From Trachythela sp. YZ-2020 (Eukaryota > Cnidaria > Anthozoa > Malacalcyonacea > Clavulariidae): a stretch of DNA of 64,000 nt. The position numbers were made by a program, and so were the translations under genes. How positions within the stretch are numbered: the first letter of the stretch is position 1; every line of letters begins with the position of its first letter. The notes under the pieces were generated by a model. The model made no database searches. It was not told where the DNA came from and was given only the letters and a program-made list of their open reading frames with translations. Shown in pieces: positions 40,785-53,402 of the stretch. Location of the stretch: positions 2,666,001 through 2,730,000 of the forward strand of contig JADLSH010000369.1 in NCBI GenBank assembly GCA_016169945.1. Direction: 5' to 3'.

Positions 40785-42150
40785 TCCTAGCTTTCTGACA
40801 ACTGCTGAAGGTATTTGCATAACAACAGCAAAGATAATCGGCACGAACCACTATATGTTTCTAGAAGGTAGTTACTGTTTTTATGGAAAACACCATGCAC
40901 GTCTATATATTTATAGCAAAGCTTTCAATGCGTAATCCGCTTTGTTTCCACTGAAGATTGAAGAATGTCTAGACTAAATTGTAGTTCAAAAGCTTTAATT
41001 TGCGGAATATATCAACGTAGTGTTTTCCACAAAACACAACAATCATGTCCCATGTCAATGCATTTATTATATTATGAAAGTCTAAAATAGGCATTCTATT
41101 TGGCTAGTGAATGTTTGCTGTAACTAGAGCGGCCCAGAGGGTTGTAACTTTACTTGAGCCCTTTAGTAGCTGTGTTAGGTCTGTGCACAGCTACCCTAGC
41201 TCATGCAGCAAAAACTTTGTAAAATTAGGAAACTAGTTTCAATTGTTTATCTATTCAGTTGCCACAGTGAACTATTCATGGACGTTTTACAGCGTAAAAT
41301 GCATGTAACGTGCGGCCAAGTAGATCATCTCCATTTTATCGAAAAGTTTGAAAAAGTTGCATATTTTAAAATTATTTATACATGTAATTATTGAACCTAA
41401 GACCAATTTTATAATCTTGATTGAATAATTCTATTATGATATGCAAGATTACTTAGTCAGCTAATTTTTTGGTCAGCTATAATTAGAGAATTTTGTCAAA
41501 AACCTGAAAAGATTTTAGGAATAAACAAAACTTCTGTTTTTCTTCATGTTAGACAACTGCTGAAGGTATTTGCATAACAACAGCAAATTATAAGAGCATG
41601 ATATTCGGCACGAACCACTATGTTCTGGAAGGTTTGCATGCCGACAAATATAATCATTGTGTTTTGTGGAAAACACGCGTTCATTTATTTGGCAAAACGT
41701 TTTGCTTTAATTGCGAAATAAATCAATGTAGTGTTTTCCACAAAACACAACAATCATGTCAATTAGTCATTTAATAATGAAAGGATACTACAGTCAATAC
41801 GCAATTTGATTGGCCAGTGAATGTTTGTTAGTTGTAACCACAGGGTTGTAAATCAACAATATACACGGGAACAAAACAGGCCATAATCAAATGCCATGCA
41901 TGACGATAATCCTTTGCTTGAGCTATAGCTGTGTTAGGTCTGTGCATGCACACGGCGTACCCATTAGGTCATGCAGTAATAGTTTTGTAAAATAACTGTA
42001 AACCTGTTTAAATTGTTTATCAGCTGTATAGCTAAAATGAACGCAGCGTGTGGCCAAATAGATGATCTTCATCTTGTCGAAAATTTGCATTTTTTAATAC
42101 TAGACCACTTTTATAATCTGAATAGTAATACAATTATAATTCTATCATAA
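40785..42150. repeat. diverged tandem duplication (about 750-bp unit)
   Basis: 40785-41420 and 41530-42150 share, in order, the exon-like module, GTGTTTTCCACAAAACACAA then CAATCATGTC, GCTGTGTTAGGTCTGTGCA and CATGCAGxAAxAxTTTTGTAAAA. GTGTTTTGTGGAAAACAC also occurs inverted near 41660. It sits inside the interrupted third unit of the larger array. Confidence 0.7.
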
Positions 42151-42745
42151 CAATTAGATCACTTAGTCTACCTTGCCCGTTTGCCTTTCGATACTTCTCC
42201 AGACTAATAAAAACCAACTTAGATCAAGTCATCTAAATGTGTCTGGCTGCAGCAAGTTACATTTTGTTAGGTTGCTTATGGAGAAATTCTATGACTGTAT
42301 TGCAGGTTATTGCAGATAAAGCCGATCCACTTGCAGTCATTAGTTTCTAAAGATACCAGGACCCCAAGCTATAGGTCTAGATCAGGACCTTTACACCCAT
42401 AAGCTGAACTGGTTTTGCTGAATTCCTGAATAAGGATCACGAATGCGCACAGTATTAATGCTTCTGCACGGAACCACCGCCTTGTCATACAATCCCAATG
42501 GATAAATAGGCTCCTATAGTGACAGAAAACAAATATTAAAACGTAAAACTTAACAATGACGAGAAACTAGTGTACAGGTATCAGGGGCGTACATATGGTT
42601 GGGGGGGGGGGGGGGGGGTAGGGTGAAGTTTCGAAATGAGACTGACTCATAAATTCAGACCGACCTCTCGCTCCCCCCCCCCTCATTCCAAATCTAAAAG
42701 TCAATTGAAAAATTACGTGTGCTGCTCCAATAAGTTGAATGGCAA

Positions 42746-43209
42746 GTATTCTAAGTAATCACAATAACTAACAAATTTATTTCTAAAGTCACTGAAATTG
42801 GCGACACCGATATTCTATTATGCCAGTTGGTAGAAAATCTGGAAATGTTTCTGCATGACTAACAAAGTTATCAGAACAAGTTTGTCATGAAAGGTGAATC
42901 TACATACATTCAGATTTTCCTCACGCCTTTATTTTAACCATCTTTTCTGTTGAAAAACAGCAAATTCAGGACTTAAATTTTCATTTCTCTGTATTACTAT
43001 ATGGACTTGGGCTTCTGTTTACAGATATTTACAAAACCTGATTGTTAAAAACTTCAAATCAGATATAGCATTCCCATTAAACACTGACCCTTCGAAAAAG
43101 TATTGAAATACTTTTGACCTAATTCATATTGCTATACCTAATTCACAACTTTAGGTAATTTACAGCCCAGTTACTATAGTTCTAGTAACAAAGGTATATA
43201 ACTATTATA
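42746..43209. other. intergenic, nothing recognised
   Basis: Unique AT-rich sequence between the tandem array and a MITE. No open frame of note. Confidence 0.5.
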
Positions 43210-43793
43210 CAGGGTGCATAAAAAAAGGTAATCCATCTTCAGCTAACATGTCTGTGTGTGCGTTTGATATTGTGTTTTTCGATAAATTTGTTAAACAGCT
43301 ACAACAATCAAGCTTTTAGCTGTCCAATGATACCTTTTTTGTATCATTATAAGGGAAAATGCATGACCAAGTATGAATCGAATAAAAACTGTCGGAATCG
43401 CATTTTTCCACTGTTAGGAATTGGGTGCAAAAGTATTGAAAACAAAACCCCATTTGGACCTCAAATTCATTAATTTTAATTTTAAAAGGAATTATTAACA
43501 TATGGAATAAAATTTAATGATTTTTCTTAACTGCTTTGACGCTATTGTTTAGCAAGACACATTATTGATTAATTGCTTTTTCTTTTGTTATGTACTGCTT
43601 AAATTATGCACAGAGGTGGAAAAATTATTTTCGACCGGTGATTTTATATTTAACCAGCTTGTATTTGGTCATTTCTGCTTGGAATGATACAAAAAAGGTG
43701 TCAGTCAAAAGCTAAAACACAAATTTTTGCACGAAATATTGGACGGACAAGAGCACGCGCTGAAAGTTGGATTACCTTTTTTTATACATCCTG
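43210..43793. mobile_element. mariner-like MITE
   Basis: 584 bp. Left end CAGGGTGCATAAAAAAAGGT, right end the complement (ACCTTTTTTTATACATCCTG) with two mismatches. TA precedes the left end; the right flank is CA where TA is expected, one mutation away. TA duplication and a CAGGGTG end fit Tc1/mariner derivatives. No transposase. Confidence 0.75.
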
Positions 43794-44330
43794 CATAAGC
43801 ATCAGAATTGTGTATAAGAGCTATTTACTCATGTAGATAATTCTAATGTAACGCTTACTTACCTTTGGTCTATCTACCTATCAATTTTATCCCAAAAAAT
43901 TCAAAGCCGAAAAAATTCAAAAAATACTTATTCAATCCTTACAAATCCGAGAACGTGATTATTCCTCATTCAATATTTATACCAGAAAGGGCACGATTAA
44001 CCTCGAGGATAAAAAATATATATATATATGGAATTGTTATTGCGCATGCGCATTTCTTTTCCAATGACTTTGATGCGATTAAAATATAGGGTTCCAGTAG
44101 TTCTGTGTTTTCGTTGAAAGATCGGGAAACAAATTATGGAAAACTTGCAATAAAAACAAAGGGGTGTAACTTATGGAACAAAATACCGGCATTAGATATA
44201 AAAGAATCGAGAACAAAAATCAAGTCTAAAAAGTTATGAACTTATCTATTTTCACTATAGTTTAGATGTAGTTGGTATATGGGTGGACTGAGGACCATTA
44301 TCGTTCAGTTTCGTTTCACACCTCGAGAAA

Positions 44331-45480
44331 CTAATGATTTCTTTCATAAAGTCATAGAAAAGCATGCCATTTGAAACAATCAAGAAGGCCCCATCATCCC
44401 ATGTGAAAATTGTACACAACAGCACAAGGAGAATTCGACCTTATTCTGGCGATGACGTCATCTATACTTAGGCTTGGGGTTAGGGGTTGTGTCAGGGTAA
44501 GCACCGCCTAGAATAAGTACGTGACATATCGTATATCCGCCGGTATATTGGCTCAAACTGTTTTGTGTTCCTTACATGAAGTAGTAACCCACTCGGAAAT
44601 AACGCTGACCAAAATTTATAGAAACTGCTGAGTCAACATTTAAAGCATTTTTGTCTGATATAGTCTATATTTGTATATATCTCTAAGTGGTTCGTTGGAA
44701 CTTGTTGTTTTTTCTATTAAAATTTCTGTGGCACTAGTACCTAAAGCATTGGGCATTCCAATGTGTACATTATAAATTCATTCTTTTCTTTTCCCAGAAT
44801 GGGAGTGATTTAATAGTTGAAGCTAGTAAATATCCAAGTTTTCTCGGCGTACCAAGGCATTTCATACGAAGAAAAGAAACTTTGTTAACTCTGCATTCAT
44901 TTCAGGCACAAATATTTCAAAGGTTCAGTTGTAACTAAGGAACCTGAAAAGGTTTTGTGCTAGAAAATGATTCATTAGTTGGTCTCTTTTTCTATATTCT
45001 CAAGGCCTGAACGTGATTGCTGCAGTTCGTTAAACACCTTGGGTGAGATAGAAAATCCAATTTAATTTTACGCGCCCAATTTGCGGTACTAGTGTGACAA
45101 AATATGTTATCTCTTCTCCTACACCCAGTCTCTCAACAGACGTTTTAATAGAAAAATAAAACAAACTAGTTTCAATGAACCACTTCGAGATATAGACTAG
45201 ACAAAAATGTTTAATGCTGACTCAGCAGTTTCTAATAATTTTGGCCAGCGATATTTCCGTAACGAGTGACTGAAAGTAATCGACGTAAAAGAGGCTTTTT
45301 TATTGCACTATATGTACTAAGTTTTTTCTAAAATTTCTAAATTTTTTCTTTTTGTAAGGATAGATGACGTCATCCTCGGAATAATGTCCATTTCTCCTTC
45401 TTGTGCACACTTTTCATATGAGGCCCCTTGATTGTTTCAAATGGCATGCTCCTCTATGACTTTATGAAAGAAATCATTAG
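44331..45480. mobile_element. 1.15-kb palindromic element
   Basis: The ends CTAATGATTTCTTTCATAAA and the complement are exact over about 30 bp. Further paired blocks are CATGCCATTTGAAACAATCA, GATGACGTCATC, AACTGCTGAGTCAACATTTAA and TTAGTGxxAxxAGT-type segments, in mirrored order. Both arms carry a perfect CRE-like TGACGTCA (about 44453 and 45365). No coding capacity. The target duplication is not clear. Confidence 0.8.
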
Positions 45481-46106
45481 ATACGCAACTCATTTTCTAG
45501 AATATCTATATTTATGCGTATAGTTTTATATACAGGGCCTCTACCAATGAAGGTCCCAAAAAGGGAAGAATAACTTAGGTAATTAGAGTATTTTAATATT
45601 CCCATGACCAAACCCTTGCTGATGAAATATATAAAAATTTTGTGTCTTAAAATTTTCCCATTTCACTAGTCTCATTTTCCAAGTTTCTCTCTCCTATGCC
45701 CCCACCCCACCTCCGACGAATTCTTAATTAACAGAGGCATTGTATTTATGTAATATACTATTTATATTTAGGATATACATAATTATTTGTATTTTAGTAT
45801 TGAGATGGTGGGCCCATTAGGGTATATCTGGTCATTCCAGTATCAATAAAATTCATTAAATCAAGTTGAATAAAATTATTGACGTTATTTTATTCACATA
45901 TCAAATAAATCAAGATATTTCCTAACAAAGAAAGACATGAAAATTTTGCCGGGTTATTCTACTCTTTTTTAAAGAGTTCTTTCAATCTGGACGAACATAA
46001 ATTTTGTTGACAATATCCTTTAAAACCATAGAAAGTATAGAAATTACCTCACCAAATATATTGCACCGTTAAAGCCATAAGCCATTACCTGGGCTTTATA
46101 TATAGA
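45481..46106. other. intergenic, nothing recognised
   Basis: AT-rich unique sequence with no usable open frame or repeat. Confidence 0.5.
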
Positions 46107-48072
46107 AGGTGGATCTTCAACTTCCGCTCCTATCTCTATTTTCTAACGATCCTGATATAGCCATGCAGAAGGCTTTGAAATTTGTTAAAACATTGTCATT
46201 GGTCCTGCGTCGGCGTTGAATATAATTAAAGCTTTAAATCTTTCATATTGAGTCATGGCTGTTGTGTATTTCAAATACCGCTTCTAGCTATATCTAGCTC
46301 TTGTGATAAAAGAAAATAGATAAATAATTTTTCATTTATATATAATTTGTAAGGTTGAGGTAATTATATCCACCCTTTTAATTAAGTTGCATATTTCTGT
46401 ATTAATTTGATATTTTCGAAAGTACTTAAAAACGTAATTTCCAAAAAAATCATACAGTAACACTACGAAGGGTAAAAGAGGAAGTTTGTAAATACTTCCC
46501 ATTTGAGAGTTGCGAGTGCATGTTCCCCTATGAGTCTGTATCGCTACTTGTAAGACAACAATTAATATTGGGAAAATACCAGGGTTTGCATGGATGAACT
46601 AAGGTCTCGTAATTGGTTTGAACGGAAACGCCCCCGCCTTTTGCCCCCACGAATATCGACTGCAAATCGTAATTTTAATGCGATATACTGGACTGCATTT
46701 TACACCCGAAACTTGTGGCATACAAAACGTGAATGTATCGATATTTTAGTACACACGGTAAGAGCAAACTTCGTCCAGTTCTGCGAAGTTTAAACCAAGT
46801 TAAAGTTTTCAAATATCACCATGTGACCGGTACTATTGTTGGTAAGATAAAGTGAGGTTCCTGTGGCAGCGTTGAACATTATCCAAGACAGTATTTCCAG
46901 GATGTATATACTCCTTTTTACGCAATGTACTGTACTGTACTAACTTCCTTATTAACTTAAAAATATAAATATCTACATTATATATAGTTTCAATAATTAT
47001 AAGTTAAACGGGGATCTATAAGCTATAAAGGGGGATCTTCAACTTCCCGCTCCTACTTCACTTCTGTCTATATTCCAACTCTCCCCCGATATAGTCAGAA
47101 GGCTTTAAAATTTGTTAAACCTTGGTCCTGTGTCGGCCGCGGCGTTGAATTTGTAGAGCTTTAAATCTTTCAGATTTCGTGACTGTTGCCTCGTGTATTG
47201 CTTCTTGCTCTTTTATACCCTTTTAATTTGGTTTAATATTTCTGTACTATTTTTATATTTTCGAAACTACTTAAAAACGTAATTTTCAAAAAAATCGCAA
47301 AGAAACACAAACGGAGGGTAAAAGAGGAAATTCGTAGATCCGTAAAATACTTCCCATTCGGAGAGTCTGTTGCGAGTGTTCCCCTATGAGGCTGTAGCTA
47401 TTTAAATAGTCCTATCAATTGTAAGACGAAAATAATATTATTAAATTAGCACAATTAACATTGGGAAAACACGATAGGACTTGGATAAACGGAAACTCCC
47501 TCGCCTTTTGCGCCCACGTATATCGACTTCACGTAAGCCATAATTTTAAAGCGATATATATACGTACTGGACTGTATTTTTATACCCGAAACTGCGTGGT
47601 GCCTGTGGTGGCATGCAAAACGTGAATGTGTCTTTGACGAGCTGGATTTTTTAGTACACAGAGCGTTCATGGCTAGGAAACTCTCTGAAGCCTCTGGAAC
47701 CCTGAATCACACATAAATATCTCATATCTTTTCAACAAGTTAGGTTTGCAGTAGGTCTGAGACAGGGGTCTGAGCTCAGGGCAAGAGCAAACTTCGTCCA
47801 GTTCTATAAAAACCTTATAGCCAGTTAAAGTTTTCAAATATCACCATGTGACCAGTACTATGGTTGGTAAGATATCTTGAAAGTGTGGTTCCTGTGTAGG
47901 TATAGCGTTCAGCAATATCCAAGACGGTAATTCCATGCAAGATGTCACCTCTTTTTACGTACTGTACTGCAGTAACTTCCTTCAATTAACCCACTTCTGA
48001 ACTGAAGCTTAAGTATAAATAGCTACATTTTATATATAGTTTCACGTCATATAATTATAAGTTAAACTTTTA
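46107..48072. repeat. tandem segmental duplication, two copies of about 1 kb
   Basis: 46107-47020 and 47027-48072 align in order: GGATCTTCAACTTC, ATATTTTCGAAA then ACTTAAAAACGTAATTT, AGGGTAAAAGAGGAA, TACTTCCCATT, GCAAACTTCGTCCAGTTCT, TCAAATATCACCATGTGACC, and TATATATAGTTTCA then ATAATTATAAGTTAAAC at the end. Identity looks around 80 percent with scattered indels that break every frame, so it is not a gene duplication that can be read as protein. Confidence 0.8.
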
Positions 48073-48079
48073 AACCCAG

Positions 48080-48780
48080 TTACCGATTAGCGTTTAGAAT
48101 TCATGGCTAAATTATGCATGCATGCATGCCTTGGCAATTTTATTGATTACTCAGCGGATATCAGGAATTTATGGATTATTACTTCAATTATATAGGGCTT
48201 TCAAAAGAAGGCTACTACCGCTTTCACTTCATACTGTAATTATAACAAATTGCAAGCGCCTCCGCACAGGTTAACGTTTCCCGGGATTTTACTCTCCTTA
48301 AAATTGGTGAATTAGTTGGGGAATTATGTCATCGATTCAAAACCCAAGCAAAAATTAATTACACACAATCAGTGTTAAGTATAATCTATAGTTTGGCTAT
48401 ATTCTGTAGTAGACCTTTTCACTTGTAACATTTATTCAGGTCTTGTTGTATTTTATAATTGGAAGTTGTCAACATTTCTGTCATCTAATAGAATGTCTCC
48501 AGCCTAGTCCCAGCCTCTCCAGCTCTTTGCAATCTGGGTTATTTCTCTGCATAATTGAGTATAAATGTGCATATCTGTAAATGGATCTTGAGGTATGGAA
48601 AAGATTCTGTGCCTGTGGCATGGACTCTTAGCTGAAAAATTCAAACTTAACACTCATATAATACGTTCGTTTGGGTTTTTAACTGTCATCCACATCGGAC
48701 GTAAGTAGTACAGTGCAATTCGGAATACGATGATTCAACACAAGTATAAAATATATATTATATTATAATATATAAATATT
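48080..48780. other. intergenic, nothing recognised
   Basis: AT-rich unique sequence; only a (GCAT)n stretch near 48115-48130. Confidence 0.5.
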
Positions 48781-49015
48781 TATATTTACGCTCCTTCACT
48801 TTAGTGTTGTTGAGCATTCTGCCAAAGTTAAATGGGTGTCTATATTAGCGATAATGCAAAGCTCAGTTCCCTTGTGGTCATTTGAGCACTCTGGCCTCGT
48901 GACACTTTGCGCATGTCTGGATACGTTGATGTCACCGCGTGTTGTACCACATGCGCTTGCCGCTTGGTGAGAGAAAGCTCATGTGTGTAAATATGGTTGT
49001 CATCTCGTATCTAGA

Positions 49016-49072
49016 CGTATCAAGCTGCACTGACGAGGCGTTGGACGCCGAAACATGCATGTCTGCATATAT
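49016..49072 (+). ncRNA. second hammerhead ribozyme (type I), isolated
   Basis: The core CTGACGA is at 49030-49036. Stem II is GGCG (49037-49040) with CGCC (49046-49049) and loop TTGGA. GAA is at 49050-49052. Stem III pairs ACA (49053-49055) with TGT (49060-49062) around TGCA. The cleavage triplet is GUC with cleavage after C49063. Stem I is TGCA (49026-49029) with TGCA (49064-49067), then an internal loop and a possible distal GUAU/AUAU helix. All conserved core positions are present. It fits hammerheads of Penelope-like elements and metazoan retrozymes; no reverse transcriptase or GIY-YIG frame is visible nearby, so it is a solo terminal repeat or a retrozyme relic. Confidence 0.85.
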
Positions 49073-49199
49073 AGGAAGAAATGTTCCAGAGGAAATTTGG
49101 AGGAAGCAGAAATAAGCTTCGGCTCTTTAGGAGCAAACTATCTGAAAAATTCAACAAACACGTCGACGTTTCGAGTGAAGTAAGGCCCTTGGCCCTCCT

Positions 49200-49310
49200 T
49201 GAATCCTAAGAGTGAATCCTTGAATCCTAATTGTGAATCCTTGCCCTAACACTGACGCAAACACTAACCCTAACGCTAACTCTAGCTCTAGCCTCTAACA
49301 ACAAGGTTAG
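49200..49310. repeat. degenerate telomere-like tract
   Basis: Direct repeats of GTGAATCCTTGAATCCTAA are followed by CCCTAACACTGACG, CACTAACCCTAACGCTAACT and CTAGCTCTAGCC, that is degenerate CTAACC units. Interstitial, and close to the hammerhead at 49016. Confidence 0.5.
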
Positions 49311-49319
49311 GTGTTGCTT

Positions 49320-52300
49320 ATACTTAGTTATACATAGGGAACTAAAGAGTTTATAAACAAATGCAGGCGAAATTTACACGGACGCTAACCACAAAATATG
49401 CTGAACTCAGAAAATTATTCTTTGTTCGCCCAAACTTGCCTGGTCTTGACGTCCTCATTTTATGGTGATGATCGATGATGCGCCCTCTCATGCGCCCCCT
49501 CGAATAAAAGGGGGTTGAATGTTACTATTTTAATGTATTCTGACTTCAATATATGCACGGCTATGACATGTTTCTTTGTAATCCATAATCGAACACGTTC
49601 CGGTCAATAATCTCATGCTAAAGACACCCTAAATTTACGAAGTAGCTCCACCAAATACTATTTTATCATTATTCTATGTTTATACTATTAGTGTCTTCTG
49701 TATTACATTTGATATTTTGTTATGTACTTGGTCAATATCAACTATATAAGTGTTGTTGTCATACTGTCTTCTACCACTCGTTTTGTGTATAATCATGCAT
49801 GGTGTTGATTGTATTGTACAAAATCGTTTGTAATTTTTAATTGTATTTTCTTTCTATTTGTATATACTTTGTCAGACAGGCGCCGGGTAGAGTAATTACA
49901 TCTCGTTTGCACCTCTTCAACTCGGATTAATTCTTGTGTGTGCGTTGTCGATTTATGTTACTTGTACACAGTGAATATCTCTATTGTAGACTATTAAATT
50001 CTCATGTTAAAATATTAAGTAGTAAAGTCTAAACTATTCGATCTGAAATATTTTAGCCGTATTATCATTTCCGAAGAGCCTGGCTTGCAAGGTTGCACCA
50101 TTTCAGGCAAAATTCTTTACTCTAACAACTTCAATTGTATTCAGTGAACATGACTGAACGTGATGGCCAAATTATAGAATTGAATGTTATTGCTATAGCA
50201 AGTAATTTTTTCCTCATTATGCTTCCCCAGAAGCATACCATTGCTATTATTATAGAAACCGCTAACCTCGGAAGGAGTGGTTTAGATGTACAACCTAACC
50301 CTAGGAAAATTCTTGTCATAGTTTAAAGATTCAGAGCATTTCTCGCGGTTTCTGCGGAAATAATTTTTCGAAAGAGAGTGGTTTAAACCGCGGCGAGTGA
50401 AATTTGACGATGTGTGTACTTATCGGAGTATGATGTAATAAATTATGAATTTCAATAATCATTTAGCTTTTGTATAATAATATAGTATACTCTCAGTTTA
50501 ACCGATTGTATAATTCATAGCAATTGTACCTTTATTCGGGCAGTCGCGTATGGACTGTGGAAATCAACCATAACGCGTGGGCAAAGCGCTAAAGCGGAGT
50601 GGCCGCTAAAAATAGAATAGAGGGTAAGAATGTCTATTTATATATAGCAACTAGCTCAAATCTATAAAAGCAGTAGGGTGTTACTGAACAATTGCACATG
50701 CAGAATATAGGTTCTGACTATAACATTCAATACTTGGTTGTTACCGAATCACCTGGCTGGAAAAGAATTTGCAACAGTCACCAGAGCATTCTGAAACATT
50801 TTCTAAAACATACGAAATCATGGTAACCAATTCAGTATGGAAGGTAATTCAATTTAATTTTCCTTTCCATTATCTTACATATCAAATTATACAATGACAT
50901 ACCAACCTAGTTAGAGTAATTACAAGTATAGACTATAGGCGAAAAGCCAAAAGACAGCATGTCCGAGAACAGATCTAAATTGTCATCTTATTGCATTAGC
51001 AAGCAGGTTATTGCACGTTATGGTTCAAGATAATAGTAGTTGCTTGCGATGCGACAGCAAACGCAAGCTTTAAATTGGGCTTTTTTATTATTTTTTTTTT
51101 ATTATTTCTAATCGGGTTGTAGAACGTAGTCTTCCCTCGGCCAGCGCTAACATCGCAAGCTCACGCCTGAACAGGCGTCTTGTTTCTTTGCAATTGTACA
51201 AGTACTGTAAAATAAATAGTTAACGGTATTAATGAAACGACCCTTTCACCTGTATTTTGTAAAGGTGCGCTTACTCATAAACACAGAGATCCTCACAAAG
51301 TTGAAGAACACTGTCGAAATAATCAATAATCAGAAATCATTTACAATCTGCAGTCGCTATGACAACAATCACGACAGCGCCCCTGCCAAGGAAAGCCGTC
51401 AAATACAATTTTGCCAGAAATTTTCCATGTAACAGGGTTAATAGGTACGCAAATAGCAGAAAATATTTAATCTACTCAACTATACAACATTTATTTAATA
51501 TTCTATATGGGTGAATGACAAGCCAAAGGCAAAAATTGATAAATGGAAAGGTCAATATTAATTTTCTGCCGGCAATTAAATTAACACAATTGCATTAAGA
51601 CTTCACGGGGGTTAAGACAATTGAAGTTTATTTTATTCTCCACCACGGAAAAGGCTTTTTTCTGGATTGAACTTTCTAGTGAGGATACCCTTGCTGAGGG
51701 TAATTACGTATAAGCTGCATGGGTATTAAAATAATTGTATTATAAGCTAAAGGTTATTAATGTGCCACCCAGGAATATTCTATAACTGTTGACAAATTAG
51801 CATGATGCATTGACGCATGTGTATAAGCATGTCTGAGTGTATGTTGAAAGTTAAGAGAACATTCTGCCAAATCTCTGTAAGGAAAAACCTTTCTATTGCA
51901 ATTATTCCGACGTATTCAAAAATATATTATATTAATCGCCAGTTAACCGCACCCTTCACGTCAGGCTAATTATTAGGGTGTTGCTCATTGAGGTTTCGCT
52001 AATTTAGTCCGCTTTACCATCAACCATCTGCCACCTTGCCTATAAATAACTGTAAACTTAGTCCTTATTTACGAAGTCTATGCCAGGACTTGTCCTAGCC
52101 TTGGAACAGTAACATCGTCTGTTTGTGAATCATCAAGGTCCGTTTGTGAATAAAGGGTTAAGCATTCGCCCATTGCTATGACAGCATTTTAAAGCTTGTT
52201 TTAATGTTGCTAACCACCGCTTGTTGAGTTGTTGTCTACCAATTATATATTGATAGTTTGCTAGCGTTTATAGCAACAAACGAAATGCTAAATAAAATGG

Positions 52301-53398
52301 AATGCGGGTTATATTCATCATTTGCGCACGCGACTAATTTTCAGTAATTAACTATATTGGCTTTTTGGTGAATCAAAATTCCTAACAAATACAACATACT
52401 CACTACCAGTAAAGAGTTCTTTATATATTACTCCCAATACTCCTTCCAAATATCACAGACGGGTCAAATTAGAAAAGGTTTTATCGAAGCAACTACTAAT
52501 GCACGTGTATAATATTTGAAAGGTCTTACAGGTTTCCATGCCTATACGTGACTGGAAAGCAGTCTCTAATAGCGTAACCAACAATGAAAGGTGGCCATCA
52601 AGCAAGCCGGCTGTGCATGTTATCAATATATTGCTAATCCATTTATCAGAAACGTGAATAGAAGATCGCAAGGTTTCTCGGGTCACATATCATAGATAGA
52701 ATTTTGTTACTTCATTGCCTATATTCTTGAAAAGATATAGTTATTGTAATTATCACTTTACATTGCTTCACGCAGCATGCCTCCTTTCCTAGATTCGACA
52801 TGAACATAGGCATCTTTGTGAATATATCATGCGGGTTAGTATACGATTGAATATTTTGAACCCGCAAAAGGGTTCCGAAGAAGAATAGAGAAACAACATT
52901 TAGTTTAGTGCGAATTTGACATTGTTATCGACTTTTTCATTATCCTTGTCACTAAGTTACCCTTGACCTGAAGAGAAGTAAACTGCAATCATCACGTAAC
53001 GGATTTACGTCATTAACGCACGCCTAAGTTAATTGCATCTTCCAGGTTTTACCCACAGTATAAATTGAAAAACAATTTCTAATTAAGTCTCAGACGCCTA
53101 GGAGAAAATGTATTGGAATGAGTCCGAAAAACCAAAATGACATATCCAATGACATATCCATTGAGGGGGAAAAGGCTAGGGCGCCCCCCCCCAACGCCCC
53201 AAGGGGGGTAAGCCCCTTCCAAAAAATATCAGAGTAGGATAACTTAATACGAAGGTGTCAGATTCTTCACTGCCTGAAATGCAAAATGTGACTTAATTTC
53301 TGCACGTCAAATCTTCCCCAGAACGCAGGAAACTTTAGATTTCAAAATATGTCATTCTGCTGGTACGTACCGTCTTCCTGTTCTATTTCAGTCCTAAT
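49320..53398. other. intergenic, mostly unrecognised
   Basis: AT-rich sequence. The longest open stretch at its left (50135-50326, plus) ends in GRSGLDVQPNPRK, weakly like the 2A-like NPG motif at the start of some LINE ORFs; too short to call. A C/G-run cluster is near 53183-53215. No exon, tRNA or terminal repeat was found. Confidence 0.45.
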
Positions 53399-53402
53399 TA
53401 TG

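Larger units (their letters stand above)
35525..42745. repeat. tandem array of a 1.8-kb unit, three copies, the last interrupted
   Basis: Units start at GTTACTGTTTGTGCTAAGGT: 35525, 37327 and 39135 (spacing 1802 and 1808 bp). Units 2 and 3 are almost identical; unit 1 differs slightly more. Unit 3 has a deletion near 40245 and is interrupted from about 40320 to 42325; its end, including the ATACATATGGTT poly-G tract, resumes at 42325-42745. Each complete unit contains the poly-G run (37197, 39003, 42600). Conserved short open frames in the units are shared because the duplication is recent and are not evidence of genes. No gene is recognised. Confidence 0.9.

Noticed and set aside
50135..50326. 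Open frame ending GRSGLDVQPNPRK, like the 2A-like start of a LINE ORF
   Set aside because: The NPG-P core is missing and no endonuclease domain follows, so the match is too weak.
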